Source: Maribacter algicola (GTDB taxonomy: Bacteria; Bacteroidota; Bacteroidia; Flavobacteriales; Flavobacteriaceae). Taken from it: DNA of 64,000 nt. Position numbers and translations under genes: made by a program. Of this stretch, positions 44,126 to 53,722 are shown in pieces. Below the pieces are notes generated by a model. The model was not told the origin of the DNA. It saw only the letters and a program-made list of their open reading frames with translations, and made no database searches. Position 1 is the first letter of the stretch, and the number at the start of each line of letters is the position of its first letter. The DNA is taken from the NCBI RefSeq assembly GCF_003933245.1, contig NZ_QUSX01000002.1:1259128-1323127 (forward strand). Direction: 5' to 3'.

Positions 44126-45817
44126 ATGAAAAGATTTACCCTTGGACTCATCCTATTATTTTCATTATTTGGTTATTGTCAGGAGAACTATCCCCAGGAT
44201 GCCTTTAGGTCTCCACTAGATGTTCCACTCATACTGGCAGGCACGTTTGGCGAACTTCGCTCCAATCATTTTCATGGAGGTATCGACATTAAGACCCAGC
44301 AACGCGAAGGACTTCCCGTTTACGGAATCGCAGAAGGCACAATTACTAGGATTAAGGTTTCATTATGGGGCTATGGCAAAGTACTGTACATTGCCCATCC
44401 CAATGGATATACATCCGTTTACGGTCACTTACAGAAGTTTTCCCCAAAAATTGAGGAATATGTAAAAAAGCTTCAATATGAAAAGAAATCCTATGAAGTG
44501 GAGACCTTTCCGGATTATGGAGAACTAAAGATCGAGAAAGGAGAGCTAATAGCCTATAGCGGAAATACCGGGGGCTCCGCAGGCCCGCACCTGCATTTTG
44601 AAATACGCAGCAGCATTTCAGAAAAACCAACCAATCCCATGCTATATGGTATAGATATCCCGGATGCTACAAATCCTACCTTGGAAAAGCTTTTTGTTTA
44701 CCCACTTTCCGGAAACTCCCAAGTGAACCAAAGTAGGGAAAGGGTACAGGTCAATTTTAGTCGGCAACCGGATGGCACATATCTAGCGAGCACAGTAAAT
44801 GCCTTGGGAAAAATAGGTATCGGTTTTGTAGGTTTTGATCGTCTGGACATGGCCGCAAACAAGAATGGGGTCTACGCTGTGTCACTTTCGGTAAACGGAA
44901 AAACATATTGCTCCTATGATTTTGAATCGTTTTCTTTTGGGGAGACCCGGTATATCAATACGCTTATCGACTATGATTATCTTGGAAGATATAGGGAGCG
45001 CATCCAGAAATTGTTCAAATCCCCAGGAAATTACCTGAGTATATACGAGGAAGTTTACAACAACGGCATCATTGATGTAAGCGAAGGACTAAGCTACAAC
45101 CTGCAATTAAAGGTGTCAGATTTTAAAGGTAACAAGGTTATCCTGAATATCCCTGTGGAGGGAAAAAAGGAAGAAATCAAAATTGACAAAGAGGATGATA
45201 GGACAGATTACTATGTAATCGCAAAAAAGCCCAATAACTTTGATTTGGGCGGGGCAAAGGTTTTCTTTCCTGAAAATACTTTTTATGAGGACTTTTATAT
45301 CGATTTAAAAAAAGGTCGGGATACCGTTACCATCCATAGAAATACGGTACCAGCCCATCGTAATTTTACCATCACATTTGATGTGGAGCGCTATTCAGAA
45401 GAAGAAAGGAAGCAGACGTTCATTGCCAGGTTGGACGATAGATTAAACCCTAGGTATTTAAATACCTATAAACGAGGAAATACATTTACGGCCAGGACAA
45501 GAGACCTTGGCACCTATACCTTGGCAAAGGATACCGTTCCACCTACCATACGAACAAAAAACTTCAAGGAAAAACAATGGCTGAACAATTACAGATATCT
45601 TAGTGTCCATATTTCAGACGACCTCAGCGGGGTGGACAGCTATTCCGCCACACTGAACGGCGAATGGATTTTGATGGAATATGAACCAAAAACAAATACG
45701 CTTACCTATAATTTCGACGATAAGATTTTGGATAAAAAGCAATGTGTCCTTGAAGTTAACGTTACTGATAATGTGGGCAATAAAAGTACCTTGTCCACAC
45801 CTTTTTATAGAAACTAA
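44126..45817 (+). CDS. M23 family (LytM-type) metallopeptidase
   Basis: This 563-residue secreted protein has a signal peptide (MKRFTLGLILLFSLFGYCQ). An N-terminal peptidase M23/LytM domain at about 30-170 contains SNHFHGGIDI (first zinc ligands), SVYGHLQ and GPHLHFEIR, so the zinc site is complete. The remaining 380 residues are beta-rich and carry no motif I recognise; they may bind the cell wall or the outer membrane. Likely a peptidoglycan endopeptidase acting in the periplasm. The TonB-dependent receptor gene follows after only five bases, so the two are co-translated. Confidence 0.9.
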   Translation: MKRFTLGLILLFSLFGYCQENYPQDAFRSPLDVPLILAGTFGELRSNHFHGGIDIKTQQREGLPVYGIAEGTITRIKVSLWGYGKVLYIAHPNGYTSVYGHLQKFSPKIEEYVKKLQYEKKSYEVETFPDYGELKIEKGELIAYSGNTGGSAGPHLHFEIRSSISEKPTNPMLYGIDIPDATNPTLEKLFVYPLSGNSQVNQSRERVQVNFSRQPDGTYLASTVNALGKIGIGFVGFDRLDMAANKNGVYAVSLSVNGKTYCSYDFESFSFGETRYINTLIDYDYLGRYRERIQKLFKSPGNYLSIYEEVYNNGIIDVSEGLSYNLQLKVSDFKGNKVILNIPVEGKKEEIKIDKEDDRTDYYVIAKKPNNFDLGGAKVFFPENTFYEDFYIDLKKGRDTVTIHRNTVPAHRNFTITFDVERYSEEERKQTFIARLDDRLNPRYLNTYKRGNTFTARTRDLGTYTLAKDTVPPTIRTKNFKEKQWLNNYRYLSVHISDDLSGVDSYSATLNGEWILMEYEPKTNTLTYNFDDKILDKKQCVLEVNVTDNVGNKSTLSTPFYRN

Positions 45818-45822
45818 AGTCT

Positions 45823-48288
45823 TTGAAGCTTAGGAACATCATTTTCGTCCCAATACTGCTTTTATGCCTTATTGGGACTGCCCAAACTGCCTCTATAACG
45901 GGAATTGTGCTGGATGAGGAAAACAATCCCCTTCCCAACACTGAAATTAGTTCTGGCACAACAAGGATATTTTCAGATGAAACGGGCTTTTATCTTATGG
46001 AACTGGTTTCCGATGTTGAAATGACCATCACCTTTGCGCATATTGGCCATCAAAAGGTCATTCTGGAAAATTTACTGTTGAACACCAACGAAACTTATGA
46101 ATTTCACCCGGTTTTAAAAACCGATGCACTTCAAGTAGATGAAGTTACCGTTACGGCCAATGGAAATAGGGAACCTAATGAAATACTTTCCATTTCTCCC
46201 GAAAAAATCCGAAAGATACCGGGAGCAAATGCCGGTGTTGAAAACGTTCTAAAGCTATTACCTGGCGTAACCTCCAACAACGAATTGAGCACCCAATATT
46301 CCGTGCGCGGTGGAAATTATGACGAGAATTTGGTCTATATCAATGAAATTGAGGTATATAGGCCTTTTATGGTCCGTTCCGCGCAACAGGAGGGGCTTAG
46401 TTTTGTCAATAGTGACCTTGTTCAGGATGTCATGTTTTCACCGGGGGGGTTTCAAGCAAAATATGGTGACAAACTATCCTCGGTATTGGATATCAAATAC
46501 AAAATACCAACAAGTTTTAACATTATGGGGGATTTTAGTTTTTTGGGTGCCAGTGTGGCTATGGATACGCGCTCCAAGAAAAAACGGTTGAGCTCAACAT
46601 CGGGCTTTCGCTATCGCAATAATGCCCTATTGCTGAACAGTCTACAGACACAGGGCAGTCTACAGCCCACCTTTACAGATTTTCAAAGTTTTGTAACCTA
46701 TCAGGTTTCCAACAAATTCAACCTAAACTTCTTGGGAAATCTATCGGTCAACAATTATAAAAATGAACCGAGACAAAGACAGACGAACTTTGGGACCATA
46801 ACGGACCCTAAGGCATTGACCGTTTTTTACGAGGGAAGGGAAAACAATCGTTTTGCGACCGCCTTGGGAGCCATCAAGGGAAATTACTATTTGAACGATA
46901 ATACCGCCTTAAAGATCATCGCATCCATGTATCATACCACAGAGGAAGAATATTCTGATATAATAGCGAGCTACAGGCTAGGAGAAGTTGATAGTAACCT
47001 GGGAAGCGATGAATTTGGACAACCAACCAATAGCCGCGGAGTGGGTTCACAGTTCAATAGGGCCCGGAACGATTTGGACGCACTCATATTTAATTTTTCC
47101 CATAGAGGCATCTACCAAAAAAACAAAGTGAGGATGGAATGGGGCTTAAAGTATACACATGAGGATATCAGGGACCAACTTCGGGAATCTGAATTTATAG
47201 ATTCTTTGGGATTTTCGGTTAGGCCGCCAGGCACGCCTTTTGCAAACAACCAACCCGAAGAACCCTTTATAGCTCCCTTAGAGGCCTATCAAAGTATAAA
47301 TGCCCTGAATTTCGTTAAGACCAATAGATTTTCTGGATTTCTTCAAATGGGAGCCCAAACGGATTGGAAGTCGAACGTTCTGTACTACAATCTAGGAATT
47401 AGGGCCCACTACTGGACGGTCAGTGGAAGGAATGTGGAAAAAGTATCGCATATGACACTGAGTCCCAGGATTCAAATTGCCTTAAAGCCCAACTGGAAGC
47501 GCGACATGTTGTTCAGAATTGCAGCAGGCATCTACCAGCAACCCCCTTTTTACAGGGAACTAAGGGATAGTACAGGTACTATAAACCCTAATGTGGAGGC
47601 CCAAAAATCCCTTCACATCGTAGCAGGTAACGAGTATAGTTTCCTACTTTGGAATCGCCCATTTTCCTTAACAAGTGAAGGGTATTATAAAAAACTGACA
47701 CAGGTAAATCCCTATACACTAGAGGATGTACGAATAAGATACAGTGCCAATAACAATGCCGAGGCTTACGTATACGGGGCTGAACTTCGACTTAACGGGG
47801 CCTTTGTCCCAGGAACAGAATCTTGGGTAAGCTTGGGCTATATGGAAACAAAGGAAAATAGAAATAACCGTGGCTATATTTCCAGGCCGACCGATCAAAG
47901 GTTGAAAATGGGTATTTTATTCCAAGACTACATTCCCAATATGCCAGAGTTGAAAATGTATTTGAATCTGGTGTACGCTACTGGAGTACCGGGAGGGTCC
48001 CCTAGTTACGCCGATCCTTATATTTTTCAGAATAGATTAAGAGATTATAAACGTGCCGATTTAGGAATTTCCTATATTTTTGCCGATAAGAGTAAGAACT
48101 ATCCCGAAAGTAATTGGTTACATGCTTTCAAGAATTTAAGTGTCGGTTTTGAAATATTCAATATGTTCAACAATCAAAACTCGATAACCAATACGTGGGT
48201 GAGGGACGTGGATAGCAAAACTGAGTTTGCAATACCCAACTATCTTACATCCAGAGTTTTAAATCTGAGAGTACAAATGCGATTGTGA
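45823..48288 (+). CDS. TonB-dependent receptor
   Basis: This outer-membrane receptor of 821 residues starts at a TTG. After the signal peptide (about 1-21, ending GTAQ) comes a carboxypeptidase-regulatory-like beta domain (ITGIVLDEENNPLPNTEI, about 24-105). The plug follows (VENVLKLLPGVTSNN, YSVRGGNYDENLVYINE), then a 22-strand-type barrel ending in LRVQMRL with a terminal aromatic/hydrophobic residue pattern. No SusD partner is present, so a SusCD polysaccharide system is not indicated. The substrate is unknown. Coupling to the M23 peptidase upstream is unusual enough to be worth testing. Confidence 0.93.
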   Translation: MKLRNIIFVPILLLCLIGTAQTASITGIVLDEENNPLPNTEISSGTTRIFSDETGFYLMELVSDVEMTITFAHIGHQKVILENLLLNTNETYEFHPVLKTDALQVDEVTVTANGNREPNEILSISPEKIRKIPGANAGVENVLKLLPGVTSNNELSTQYSVRGGNYDENLVYINEIEVYRPFMVRSAQQEGLSFVNSDLVQDVMFSPGGFQAKYGDKLSSVLDIKYKIPTSFNIMGDFSFLGASVAMDTRSKKKRLSSTSGFRYRNNALLLNSLQTQGSLQPTFTDFQSFVTYQVSNKFNLNFLGNLSVNNYKNEPRQRQTNFGTITDPKALTVFYEGRENNRFATALGAIKGNYYLNDNTALKIIASMYHTTEEEYSDIIASYRLGEVDSNLGSDEFGQPTNSRGVGSQFNRARNDLDALIFNFSHRGIYQKNKVRMEWGLKYTHEDIRDQLRESEFIDSLGFSVRPPGTPFANNQPEEPFIAPLEAYQSINALNFVKTNRFSGFLQMGAQTDWKSNVLYYNLGIRAHYWTVSGRNVEKVSHMTLSPRIQIALKPNWKRDMLFRIAAGIYQQPPFYRELRDSTGTINPNVEAQKSLHIVAGNEYSFLLWNRPFSLTSEGYYKKLTQVNPYTLEDVRIRYSANNNAEAYVYGAELRLNGAFVPGTESWVSLGYMETKENRNNRGYISRPTDQRLKMGILFQDYIPNMPELKMYLNLVYATGVPGGSPSYADPYIFQNRLRDYKRADLGISYIFADKSKNYPESNWLHAFKNLSVGFEIFNMFNNQNSITNTWVRDVDSKTEFAIPNYLTSRVLNLRVQMRL

Positions 48289-48297
48289 TATAGAAAA

Positions 48298-48948
48298 ATG
48301 CAGAAAATCATATTTTATTTTTTCCTTTTTTGTGCCATTACCATACATGCCCAAAAAAACATCTATGAAAACCCTCGCTTCGATGAAATGAGCGACGACC
48401 ACAAAGTATTGGCCATACTACCTTTTCTCACCAATTTGGATTTGAAGGACAACGCATCGGAAGAAGATATCAAGACCTTGGAAGAAAAAGAAGGCTATGC
48501 CGTTCAGGATGCTTTTGAAACCTATTTCTCCAAACGGAAGAAAAAAAAGAAGTTTCCCGTCGACTTCCAAAACATCAAGGATACCAAGGCAATTCTTGCA
48601 CAAAACAAAATCGACTATAGCAATATCGATGTTTTTACTACAAAACAACTGAGCGAGATTTTGGGCGTAGACGCTATCATTAGCGGGACCCTGGATTTAA
48701 ACGTGCTCTTGTCCAAAGGAGTTTCTACGGATTTTAGCATTACCGATTATTTCTCAGGAGATGCCAATTATGGCAGAATAGGGATGAAGATCAGCGACGG
48801 TGATACCGGCAAACTCCTGTGGAAGTATGAAAAAGAAATAAACAAGAAGACAGGTAAAAACACAGATGATCTTATAGATAGAATGATGAAGCTTGCCATT
48901 CGAAAATTCCCTTATGAAAGGGAACGCAAAAAAGACAGAAAGGATTAG
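48298..48948 (+). CDS. secreted protein of unknown function
   Basis: This 216-residue protein has a signal peptide (MQKIIFYFFLFCAITIHAQ). The mature part contains KVLAILPFLTNLDL near 40 and LGVDAIISGTLDLN near 122. That arrangement reminds me of the CsgG/LpoB-like fold, where a predicted beta strand with LPF is followed by a GVDAVVSG segment, but no family is certain. The C-terminus is strongly basic (RERKKDRKD). It follows the TonB receptor by nine bases and is in the same transcript. Confidence 0.6.
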   Translation: MQKIIFYFFLFCAITIHAQKNIYENPRFDEMSDDHKVLAILPFLTNLDLKDNASEEDIKTLEEKEGYAVQDAFETYFSKRKKKKKFPVDFQNIKDTKAILAQNKIDYSNIDVFTTKQLSEILGVDAIISGTLDLNVLLSKGVSTDFSITDYFSGDANYGRIGMKISDGDTGKLLWKYEKEINKKTGKNTDDLIDRMMKLAIRKFPYERERKKDRKD

Positions 48949-48960
48949 TGGTTTCTGGAG

Positions 48961-50109
48961 CTATTTCTGGGTAAATTCCTTTAGGACCTCTACGGTATAA
49001 TCAATTTCCTCTTTTGTGTTATATTTTGAAAAAGAAAACCGCAACGATGGTCTTTTAAGGTCCTCCCCACTTAGAATTTCATTCAATACATGGGAACCGG
49101 AATCGCTCCCCGATTGGCAGGCACTCCCTTTGGAACACGCAATTCCCTTAATATCCAAATGAAAAAGGAGCATCAAACCCTTTTCAGGAGTTATTGGCAA
49201 ACAAACATTGGCAAGGGTATAGGTACTTTTTTCCAGATTGCCGGAAAGGCCATTGAATTTTGCCTGGGGAATCTCCTTTTTTACCTTTTCAATGAAGTAC
49301 GACTTCAAATCCTTCACATATTTCTGTTCTTTTTCAAGATGGTCATAGGCCAAAACAAACGCTTCTTCAAGGCCCACTATGTTATGAAAGGATTCCGTCC
49401 CCGCCCTAAAACCCCGTTCCTGGGAACCTCCGGATATCAAACACTTTAGACCGGAATTCTTACGGATAAACGCAAAGCCAATACCTTTGGGACCATGGAA
49501 CTTGTGCGCCGCGGCCGCCAAAAAATCGACCGGAACTTCCTTTACATCCCAAGCGTAGTGTCCAATGGACTGCACGGAATCCGAATGGAACAAGGCCCCG
49601 TGTTCCTTACACATTTTGGCGACCTGTTTAATATCCAACAAGTTTCCAATTTCGTTGTTTACATGCATGAGGCTCACCAGTTTTTTGCTCGAGTCCTTTT
49701 GCAATAGTTCCTGTAGATGTTCCAAATCTGGATTTCCAACCTGGTCCAAACGAACGTACAAAACATCAACTAGGCCAGACTGTTCCATTTCCTCCACGGT
49801 ATGCAGGACGGCATGGTGTTCAATTTTTGAGGTGATAATGGTCTTTACCCCGCAGTCTTTCACGGCACTTCGTATGATCATGTTGTCCGCCTCCGTGCCC
49901 CCGGACGTAAATATAATTTCAGAAGGTAGCGCATTCATATATTTGGCAATGGTTTTACGGGCACTTTCAATAGCCGTTTTAGCCGTTCTACCGTAACTGT
50001 GCGTAGAGGATGGATTACCATAATTATTGGCCAGGGCATCCTGCATTTTAGATATTACTTCGTCCCGAACCCTCGTAGTAGCGGCATTGTCAAGATATAC
50101 GTGTTTCAT
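48961..50109 (-). CDS. cysteine desulfurase (NifS/IscS family)
   Basis: This PLP-dependent enzyme takes sulfur from cysteine for Fe-S clusters, thiolated tRNA or cofactors. The 382-residue protein has the PLP lysine in AAAHKFHGPKGIGFAF near 198, FTSGGTEADN near 73, and the persulfide loop SKGSACQSGSD near 325 with the active Cys. It is of the IscS/NifS type rather than SufS. The ATG at 50109 (MKHVYLDNAATT) is used. A longer frame to 50193 has no family similarity. It is convergent with the upstream secreted-protein gene. Confidence 0.94.
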   Translation of the reverse strand: MKHVYLDNAATTRVRDEVISKMQDALANNYGNPSSTHSYGRTAKTAIESARKTIAKYMNALPSEIIFTSGGTEADNMIIRSAVKDCGVKTIITSKIEHHAVLHTVEEMEQSGLVDVLYVRLDQVGNPDLEHLQELLQKDSSKKLVSLMHVNNEIGNLLDIKQVAKMCKEHGALFHSDSVQSIGHYAWDVKEVPVDFLAAAAHKFHGPKGIGFAFIRKNSGLKCLISGGSQERGFRAGTESFHNIVGLEEAFVLAYDHLEKEQKYVKDLKSYFIEKVKKEIPQAKFNGLSGNLEKSTYTLANVCLPITPEKGLMLLFHLDIKGIACSKGSACQSGSDSGSHVLNEILSGEDLKRPSLRFSFSKYNTKEEIDYTVEVLKEFTQK

Positions 50110-50302
50110 TACTTCCTGAATCAAATTTCTATAGAGCCGTAAAAATAATTTAAATAAAGGAAAATGCCTTGATTCGAGTGGCAGATATGGCAAAACTATA
50201 AATCATAACTAATCTATTTCAATAAAAGCTTCCAAACGTTGCCCACTGTTAATTTAAACTTAATTGGTGTTGGGCCGATTAAGCCATATCCAATAATTCA
50301 AC

Positions 50303-50310
50303 TAAATTTG
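50303..50310 (+). promoter_or_regulatory. possible -7 element of the lipoprotein gene at 50315
   Basis: TAAATTTG matches TAnnTTTG and is four bases before the ATG. A TTG lies 30 bases upstream, too far for the usual spacing, so only the -7 box is supported. Confidence 0.35.
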
Positions 50311-50314
50311 AGGG

Positions 50315-50818
50315 ATGAAAAAGTATATTGTCTTAACGCTGATTGCGCTTTTCCTTTCGTGTGACGATGGGGATTTGGAAATAGAAACCTTGGATTTCGA
50401 TAGTATTAATTCCGTGCAAAGTTGCGGTGGGGTCTCTGTAACTTCTGCCAATGTGCTGTTCAAGATCAATGGGGATGAAGCCCTGATTCTTGAATTGCCC
50501 AATGGGGCGATAAAAAACGAGGCTACTACGGAGGATATTACCGTGAACATTACGGAATCGGGTTCCGTGGTCTACCGAATTTTCTCGGGCACGGTGTCCT
50601 CCAACTATTTCTGTGACGATGTGCCACCTGTAGAACCTGTGGTCACCAAGGAAATCGTTGCTCAGGATGGGGTCGTTTTCATAACTACATCCGCTATTGA
50701 CTCCGAAACCTTTGAACATACCATTCGTTTGAGCGGTATTTCTTTGGTAACCGAAGATGAAAGTAGGATTACAGACCTCCGCATCAATGATTTTGGTACC
50801 GTTACCACCAAGCTTTAA
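50315..50818 (+). CDS. small lipoprotein of unknown function
   Basis: This 167-residue lipoprotein has lipobox LFLSC (Cys16) followed by DDGDLEIE. A DD-x-E-type charged patch right after the Cys is the known surface-export signal of Bacteroidota lipoproteins, so it is probably displayed outside the cell. The mature part is beta-rich and ends in ITDLRINDFGTVTTKL. No family is recognised. It stands opposite the Smr gene, with only three bases between their ends. Confidence 0.75.
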   Translation: MKKYIVLTLIALFLSCDDGDLEIETLDFDSINSVQSCGGVSVTSANVLFKINGDEALILELPNGAIKNEATTEDITVNITESGSVVYRIFSGTVSSNYFCDDVPPVEPVVTKEIVAQDGVVFITTSAIDSETFEHTIRLSGISLVTEDESRITDLRINDFGTVTTKL

Positions 50819-50821
50819 TTT

Positions 50822-51364
50822 TTAATAGTTCTGATAAATGTAAATCTCTGTAGCTCCCAATCCATATTTTTGGTAATCTGCATCGTAATATTTTACATTT
50901 TCATATTTCCTGAAAAGGGAGTATAATTCTTCCTTCAAAACTCCTTCGCCAACCCCGTGGATAAACACTACTTTTTGAATGCGTTTTCCAATGGCAAAGT
51001 CCAATTGCCGTTTGGCAGTATCCAATTGTAAGTTCAGCATTTCAAAATTGCTTAAGGATTTTGGGTTTTTTACCAATTGATTGATATGAAGGTCCACTTC
51101 CATAGTGGGTTGATTTCTTTCCTTAGGCTTGATTGTTTTTTTATTTCTTTTTTTAGGAAGCTCCTTTTCCTTTTTTACTTGGGCCACTTCGTAATTGCTT
51201 ACTCGAATATCATTGGCAATTAGCACCAGTTCAGTATCCTGAAATTGAATGGGAAAACCATCTTTGGTCATGAGTGTTACCATGCTGCCATGGATTTGGG
51301 TCACGGTTCCCGATATAACATCATCGATTGCCTCTACCCTATCCCCTATTTCAAATTGAGCCAT
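50822..51364 (-). CDS. Smr-domain protein with N-terminal SH3-like domain
   Basis: A 180-residue protein with an SH3-like N-terminal domain (GDRVEAIDDVISGTVTQI) and a C-terminal Smr domain from about 95 (EVDLHINQL, then VVFIHGVGEGVLKEEL and GLGATEIYI). Smr domains bind or cut branched nucleic acid or act in ribosome rescue. The HGxGxG loop (HGVGEG) is present. This short two-domain form is common in Bacteroidota. It has no signal peptide. Confidence 0.87.
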   Translation of the reverse strand: MAQFEIGDRVEAIDDVISGTVTQIHGSMVTLMTKDGFPIQFQDTELVLIANDIRVSNYEVAQVKKEKELPKKRNKKTIKPKERNQPTMEVDLHINQLVKNPKSLSNFEMLNLQLDTAKRQLDFAIGKRIQKVVFIHGVGEGVLKEELYSLFRKYENVKYYDADYQKYGLGATEIYIYQNY

Positions 51365-51422
51365 TTTTTATTTTGTTTACCCAAAAATAGTGGTAATTTT
51401 CAGCTTGTGAATAAAGAGTACC

Positions 51423-51728
51423 ATGCAACTATCCACACTACTATATGTTCTTAACATTGAGAAGTTTATGCTTCCCTGTTTTACGAAGCAATTTTTAGGT
51501 ATGGACTGTCCCGGATGTGGTTTACAAAGATCCCTGTTATTTTTGTTTAGAGGAGAATTTGTAGCGGCCTTTAAAATGTACCCTGCCATATACCCCATGA
51601 TAGCACTATTCACTTTTCTTATTTTTAAAAATCGGTTTCAATTAAAACATGAGTCGAATATTACTTTTTCACTTATGTTTGTAACGAGTGCAGCCGTTTT
51701 AATCAACTATATTCTAAAATTTATCTAA
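51423..51728 (+). CDS. DUF2752 small membrane protein
   Basis: A 101-residue membrane protein with the DUF2752 signature CPGCGLQRSLLFLFRGEF at about 35-52 and hydrophobic helices after it. The Cys-Pro-x-Cys motif followed by Gly-x-x-Arg/Ser is the family hallmark. The function is unknown. It is the first of three consecutive small membrane-protein genes (51.4-52.4 kb) separated by 12 and 6 bases. Confidence 0.87.
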   Translation: MQLSTLLYVLNIEKFMLPCFTKQFLGMDCPGCGLQRSLLFLFRGEFVAAFKMYPAIYPMIALFTFLIFKNRFQLKHESNITFSLMFVTSAAVLINYILKFI

Positions 51729-51740
51729 CCAACACGTATT

Positions 51741-52067
51741 ATGGAACAACAAAAATTACCTAATGAAACCGCGATTATAGTTTTATCCATTTTTGGAATT
51801 ATTTGCTGTTGGTGCCTGGGCATTGGCATCATTCCAGCGATCATTGCTTTGGTTTTGGCCCTAAAATCCCAGAAATTATATAAACAAAATCCTGAACTGT
51901 ACTCAAACTACAAGACCATTAATATTGGAAAGATCTTGGCCATAATTGGAATCATATTAAGTGTATACTATCTAGGCAGCATGATTTATCAAATAAGCAC
52001 TGTTGGTTGGGATGCCATGATGGAGCAATCCAGGGAAATGATGGAACAATGGGGGATTGAAGAGTAA
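51741..52067 (+). CDS. CCC-motif small membrane protein (copy 1)
   Basis: A 108-residue protein with two transmembrane segments (about 12-40, with IICCWCLGIGIIPAII, and about 64-85). The Cys-rich CCWC stretch in the first helix is typical of what databases call CCC-motif membrane proteins in Bacteroidota. The layout is close to the next gene, so the two are probably old duplicates. No function is known. Confidence 0.75.
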   Translation: MEQQKLPNETAIIVLSIFGIICCWCLGIGIIPAIIALVLALKSQKLYKQNPELYSNYKTINIGKILAIIGIILSVYYLGSMIYQISTVGWDAMMEQSREMMEQWGIEE

Positions 52068-52073
52068 GTGATT

Positions 52074-52382
52074 ATGAATACGCAACCACTACCAGGAGCC
52101 AGTAATGCCTTAACCTTCGGCATTTTGTCCATTGTTTTAACGATTTTTTGTTGTGGCCCTTTTGGTGCTATTTTTAGCATCATTGGATTAAGCAACGCGA
52201 AGAAAGCGGAAAACATCTACAGATCTGAAGTTGACAATAGTTATTTTAGCGGATACGAAAATGCGAAAACAGGCAGAATCCTTTCCTATATTGGGTTGGG
52301 CTTGGCATTGATCTACTTGATATTTACGATTATCTATTTTGGAGCGATTGTAGCCATTATTATGTCTTCTGGAAATTTCTAA
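52074..52382 (+). CDS. CCC-motif small membrane protein (copy 2)
   Basis: A 102-residue membrane protein with FGILSIVLTIFCCGPFGAIF in the first helix, then an Ala/Lys-rich loop and a second helix (SYIGLGLALIYLIFTIIYF). It shares layout with copy 1. The ATG at 52074 is used, six bases after the preceding stop; a GTG at 52068 is also in frame. A strong bidirectional terminator follows. Confidence 0.78.
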   Translation: MNTQPLPGASNALTFGILSIVLTIFCCGPFGAIFSIIGLSNAKKAENIYRSEVDNSYFSGYENAKTGRILSYIGLGLALIYLIFTIIYFGAIVAIIMSSGNF

Positions 52383-52404
52383 AACCAGAAGTAAGTAACT
52401 AAAC

Positions 52405-52436
52405 AAAAATCCCCGAGACAACTCGGGGATTTTTTT
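52405..52436. terminator. bidirectional terminator between the CCC-motif gene and rocD
   Basis: AAAAATCCCCGAG pairs with CTCGGGGATTTTT around a four-base ACAA loop, with T runs on both sides. It serves the plus-strand small-protein genes and the minus-strand ornithine aminotransferase gene, whose stop codon sits at its right edge. Confidence 0.92.
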
Positions 52437-53715
52437 ATTTTTTGAATTGAGATAGGGTTCGTATAATAATATCCACACAATCTAGTAGCTGGTCCTTGGT
52501 CATCACCAAGGGCGGCGCGAATCGGATGATGTTCCCATGCGTTGGTTTTGCCAACAGACCATTTTGCTTCAATGCCATGCAGATGTCCCAAGCTGTGGAA
52601 CTATCTTCCGTATCATTGATCAAAATAGCGTTCAGCAGCCCCTTTCCCCGAACCGAGGATACCAAATCGCAATGGGGTATGAATTCATTCAGTTTTCCAC
52701 GGAACAATTCACCAAGTTCCTGGGCATTTTCAGCCAGTCGCTCCTCTTTAATGACCTCCAGAGCAGCCATGGCCACGGTAGCGGCCACTGGGTTGCCCCC
52801 AAAAGTACTTCCATGATTACCAGGCCTAATGACCTCCATAATATCGTTATTAGCCAATACAGCAGAAACGGGATAGGCCCCACCGGACAATGCCTTCCCC
52901 AAAATTAAAATATCGGGTTTTACCTCTGGTGTGCCACTACAATGCTTATCGGCACAGGAACAATTACCACACGTGGCCAAAAGTCTGCCCGTACGGGCAA
53001 TGCCCGTCTGTACTTCATCCGCAATGAACAGCACATTATACTTTTTGCATAGTTCCTTCGCTTTTTTCAAATAGTCTTCCGAAGGAACATACACCCCAGC
53101 CTCACCCTGTATGGGTTCCACTAAAAAGCCGGCTACATTGCCATTGTTCTTTAAGGCTTCCTCCAAGGCATGGAGGTTGTCGTATTCGATTTTTATAAAC
53201 CCCTTCGTATACGGCCCGAAGTTTTTTCGTGCCACTGGATCGTTGGAAAAAGAGATTATCGTTGTAGTCCTGCCATGAAAATTATTTTCACAGACAATGA
53301 TTTCCGCATCGTCTTCTGGGATATTTTTCTTCTCATACGCCCACTTTCGGCAAATTTTAATAGCCGTCTCAACGGCTTCGGCCCCAGTGTTCATGGGTAA
53401 AAGTTTATCAAAACCGAAAGTTCGGGTAGCATATTTTTCGAACGCACCCAACTTGTCGTTATAAAATGCCCTGGAAGTGAGCGTCAAGGTTTGGGCTTGC
53501 TCCATCATGGCCCCTACAATCTTGGGGTGACAATGCCCTTGATTTACAGCTGAATAGGCCGAAAGAAAATCATAGTATTTTCTTCCTTCCACATCCCAAA
53601 CGTACACACCCTCTCCCCTGCTCAAAACTACAGGTAATGGGTGGTAATTGTGGGCTCCGTACTTATCCTCCAATGCGATTGCATCCTCAGATGTGATGTT
53701 TTCTAAAACTGACAT
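52435..53715 (-). CDS. rocD: ornithine--oxo-acid transaminase
   Basis: The 426-residue class III PLP aminotransferase converts ornithine and a 2-oxo acid into glutamate semialdehyde, linking arginine breakdown to proline/glutamate. Visible are [19 protein letters not shown] near 108, [16 protein letters not shown] near 144, and the PLP Asp in [15 protein letters not shown] near 232. The Schiff-base Lys is in [14 protein letters not shown] near 275. The C-terminal block [14 protein letters not shown] is normal. It is the last gene of its transcript before the terminator. Confidence 0.93.
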   Translation of the reverse strand: MSVLENITSEDAIALEDKYGAHNYHPLPVVLSRGEGVYVWDVEGRKYYDFLSAYSAVNQGHCHPKIVGAMMEQAQTLTLTSRAFYNDKLGAFEKYATRTFGFDKLLPMNTGAEAVETAIKICRKWAYEKKNIPEDDAEIIVCENNFHGRTTTIISFSNDPVARKNFGPYTKGFIKIEYDNLHALEEALKNNGNVAGFLVEPIQGEAGVYVPSEDYLKKAKELCKKYNVLFIADEVQTGIARTGRLLATCGNCSCADKHCSGTPEVKPDILILGKALSGGAYPVSAVLANNDIMEVIRPGNHGSTFGGNPVAATVAMAALEVIKEERLAENAQELGELFRGKLNEFIPHCDLVSSVRGKGLLNAILINDTEDSSTAWDICMALKQNGLLAKPTHGNIIRFAPPLVMTKDQLLDCVDIIIRTLSQFKK

Positions 53716-53722
53716 GATAAAA

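Noticed and set aside
45823..48288. SusC of a polysaccharide utilisation locus
   Set aside because: There is no SusD gene next to it and no glycoside hydrolase nearby; the plain TonB-dependent receptor call is safer.
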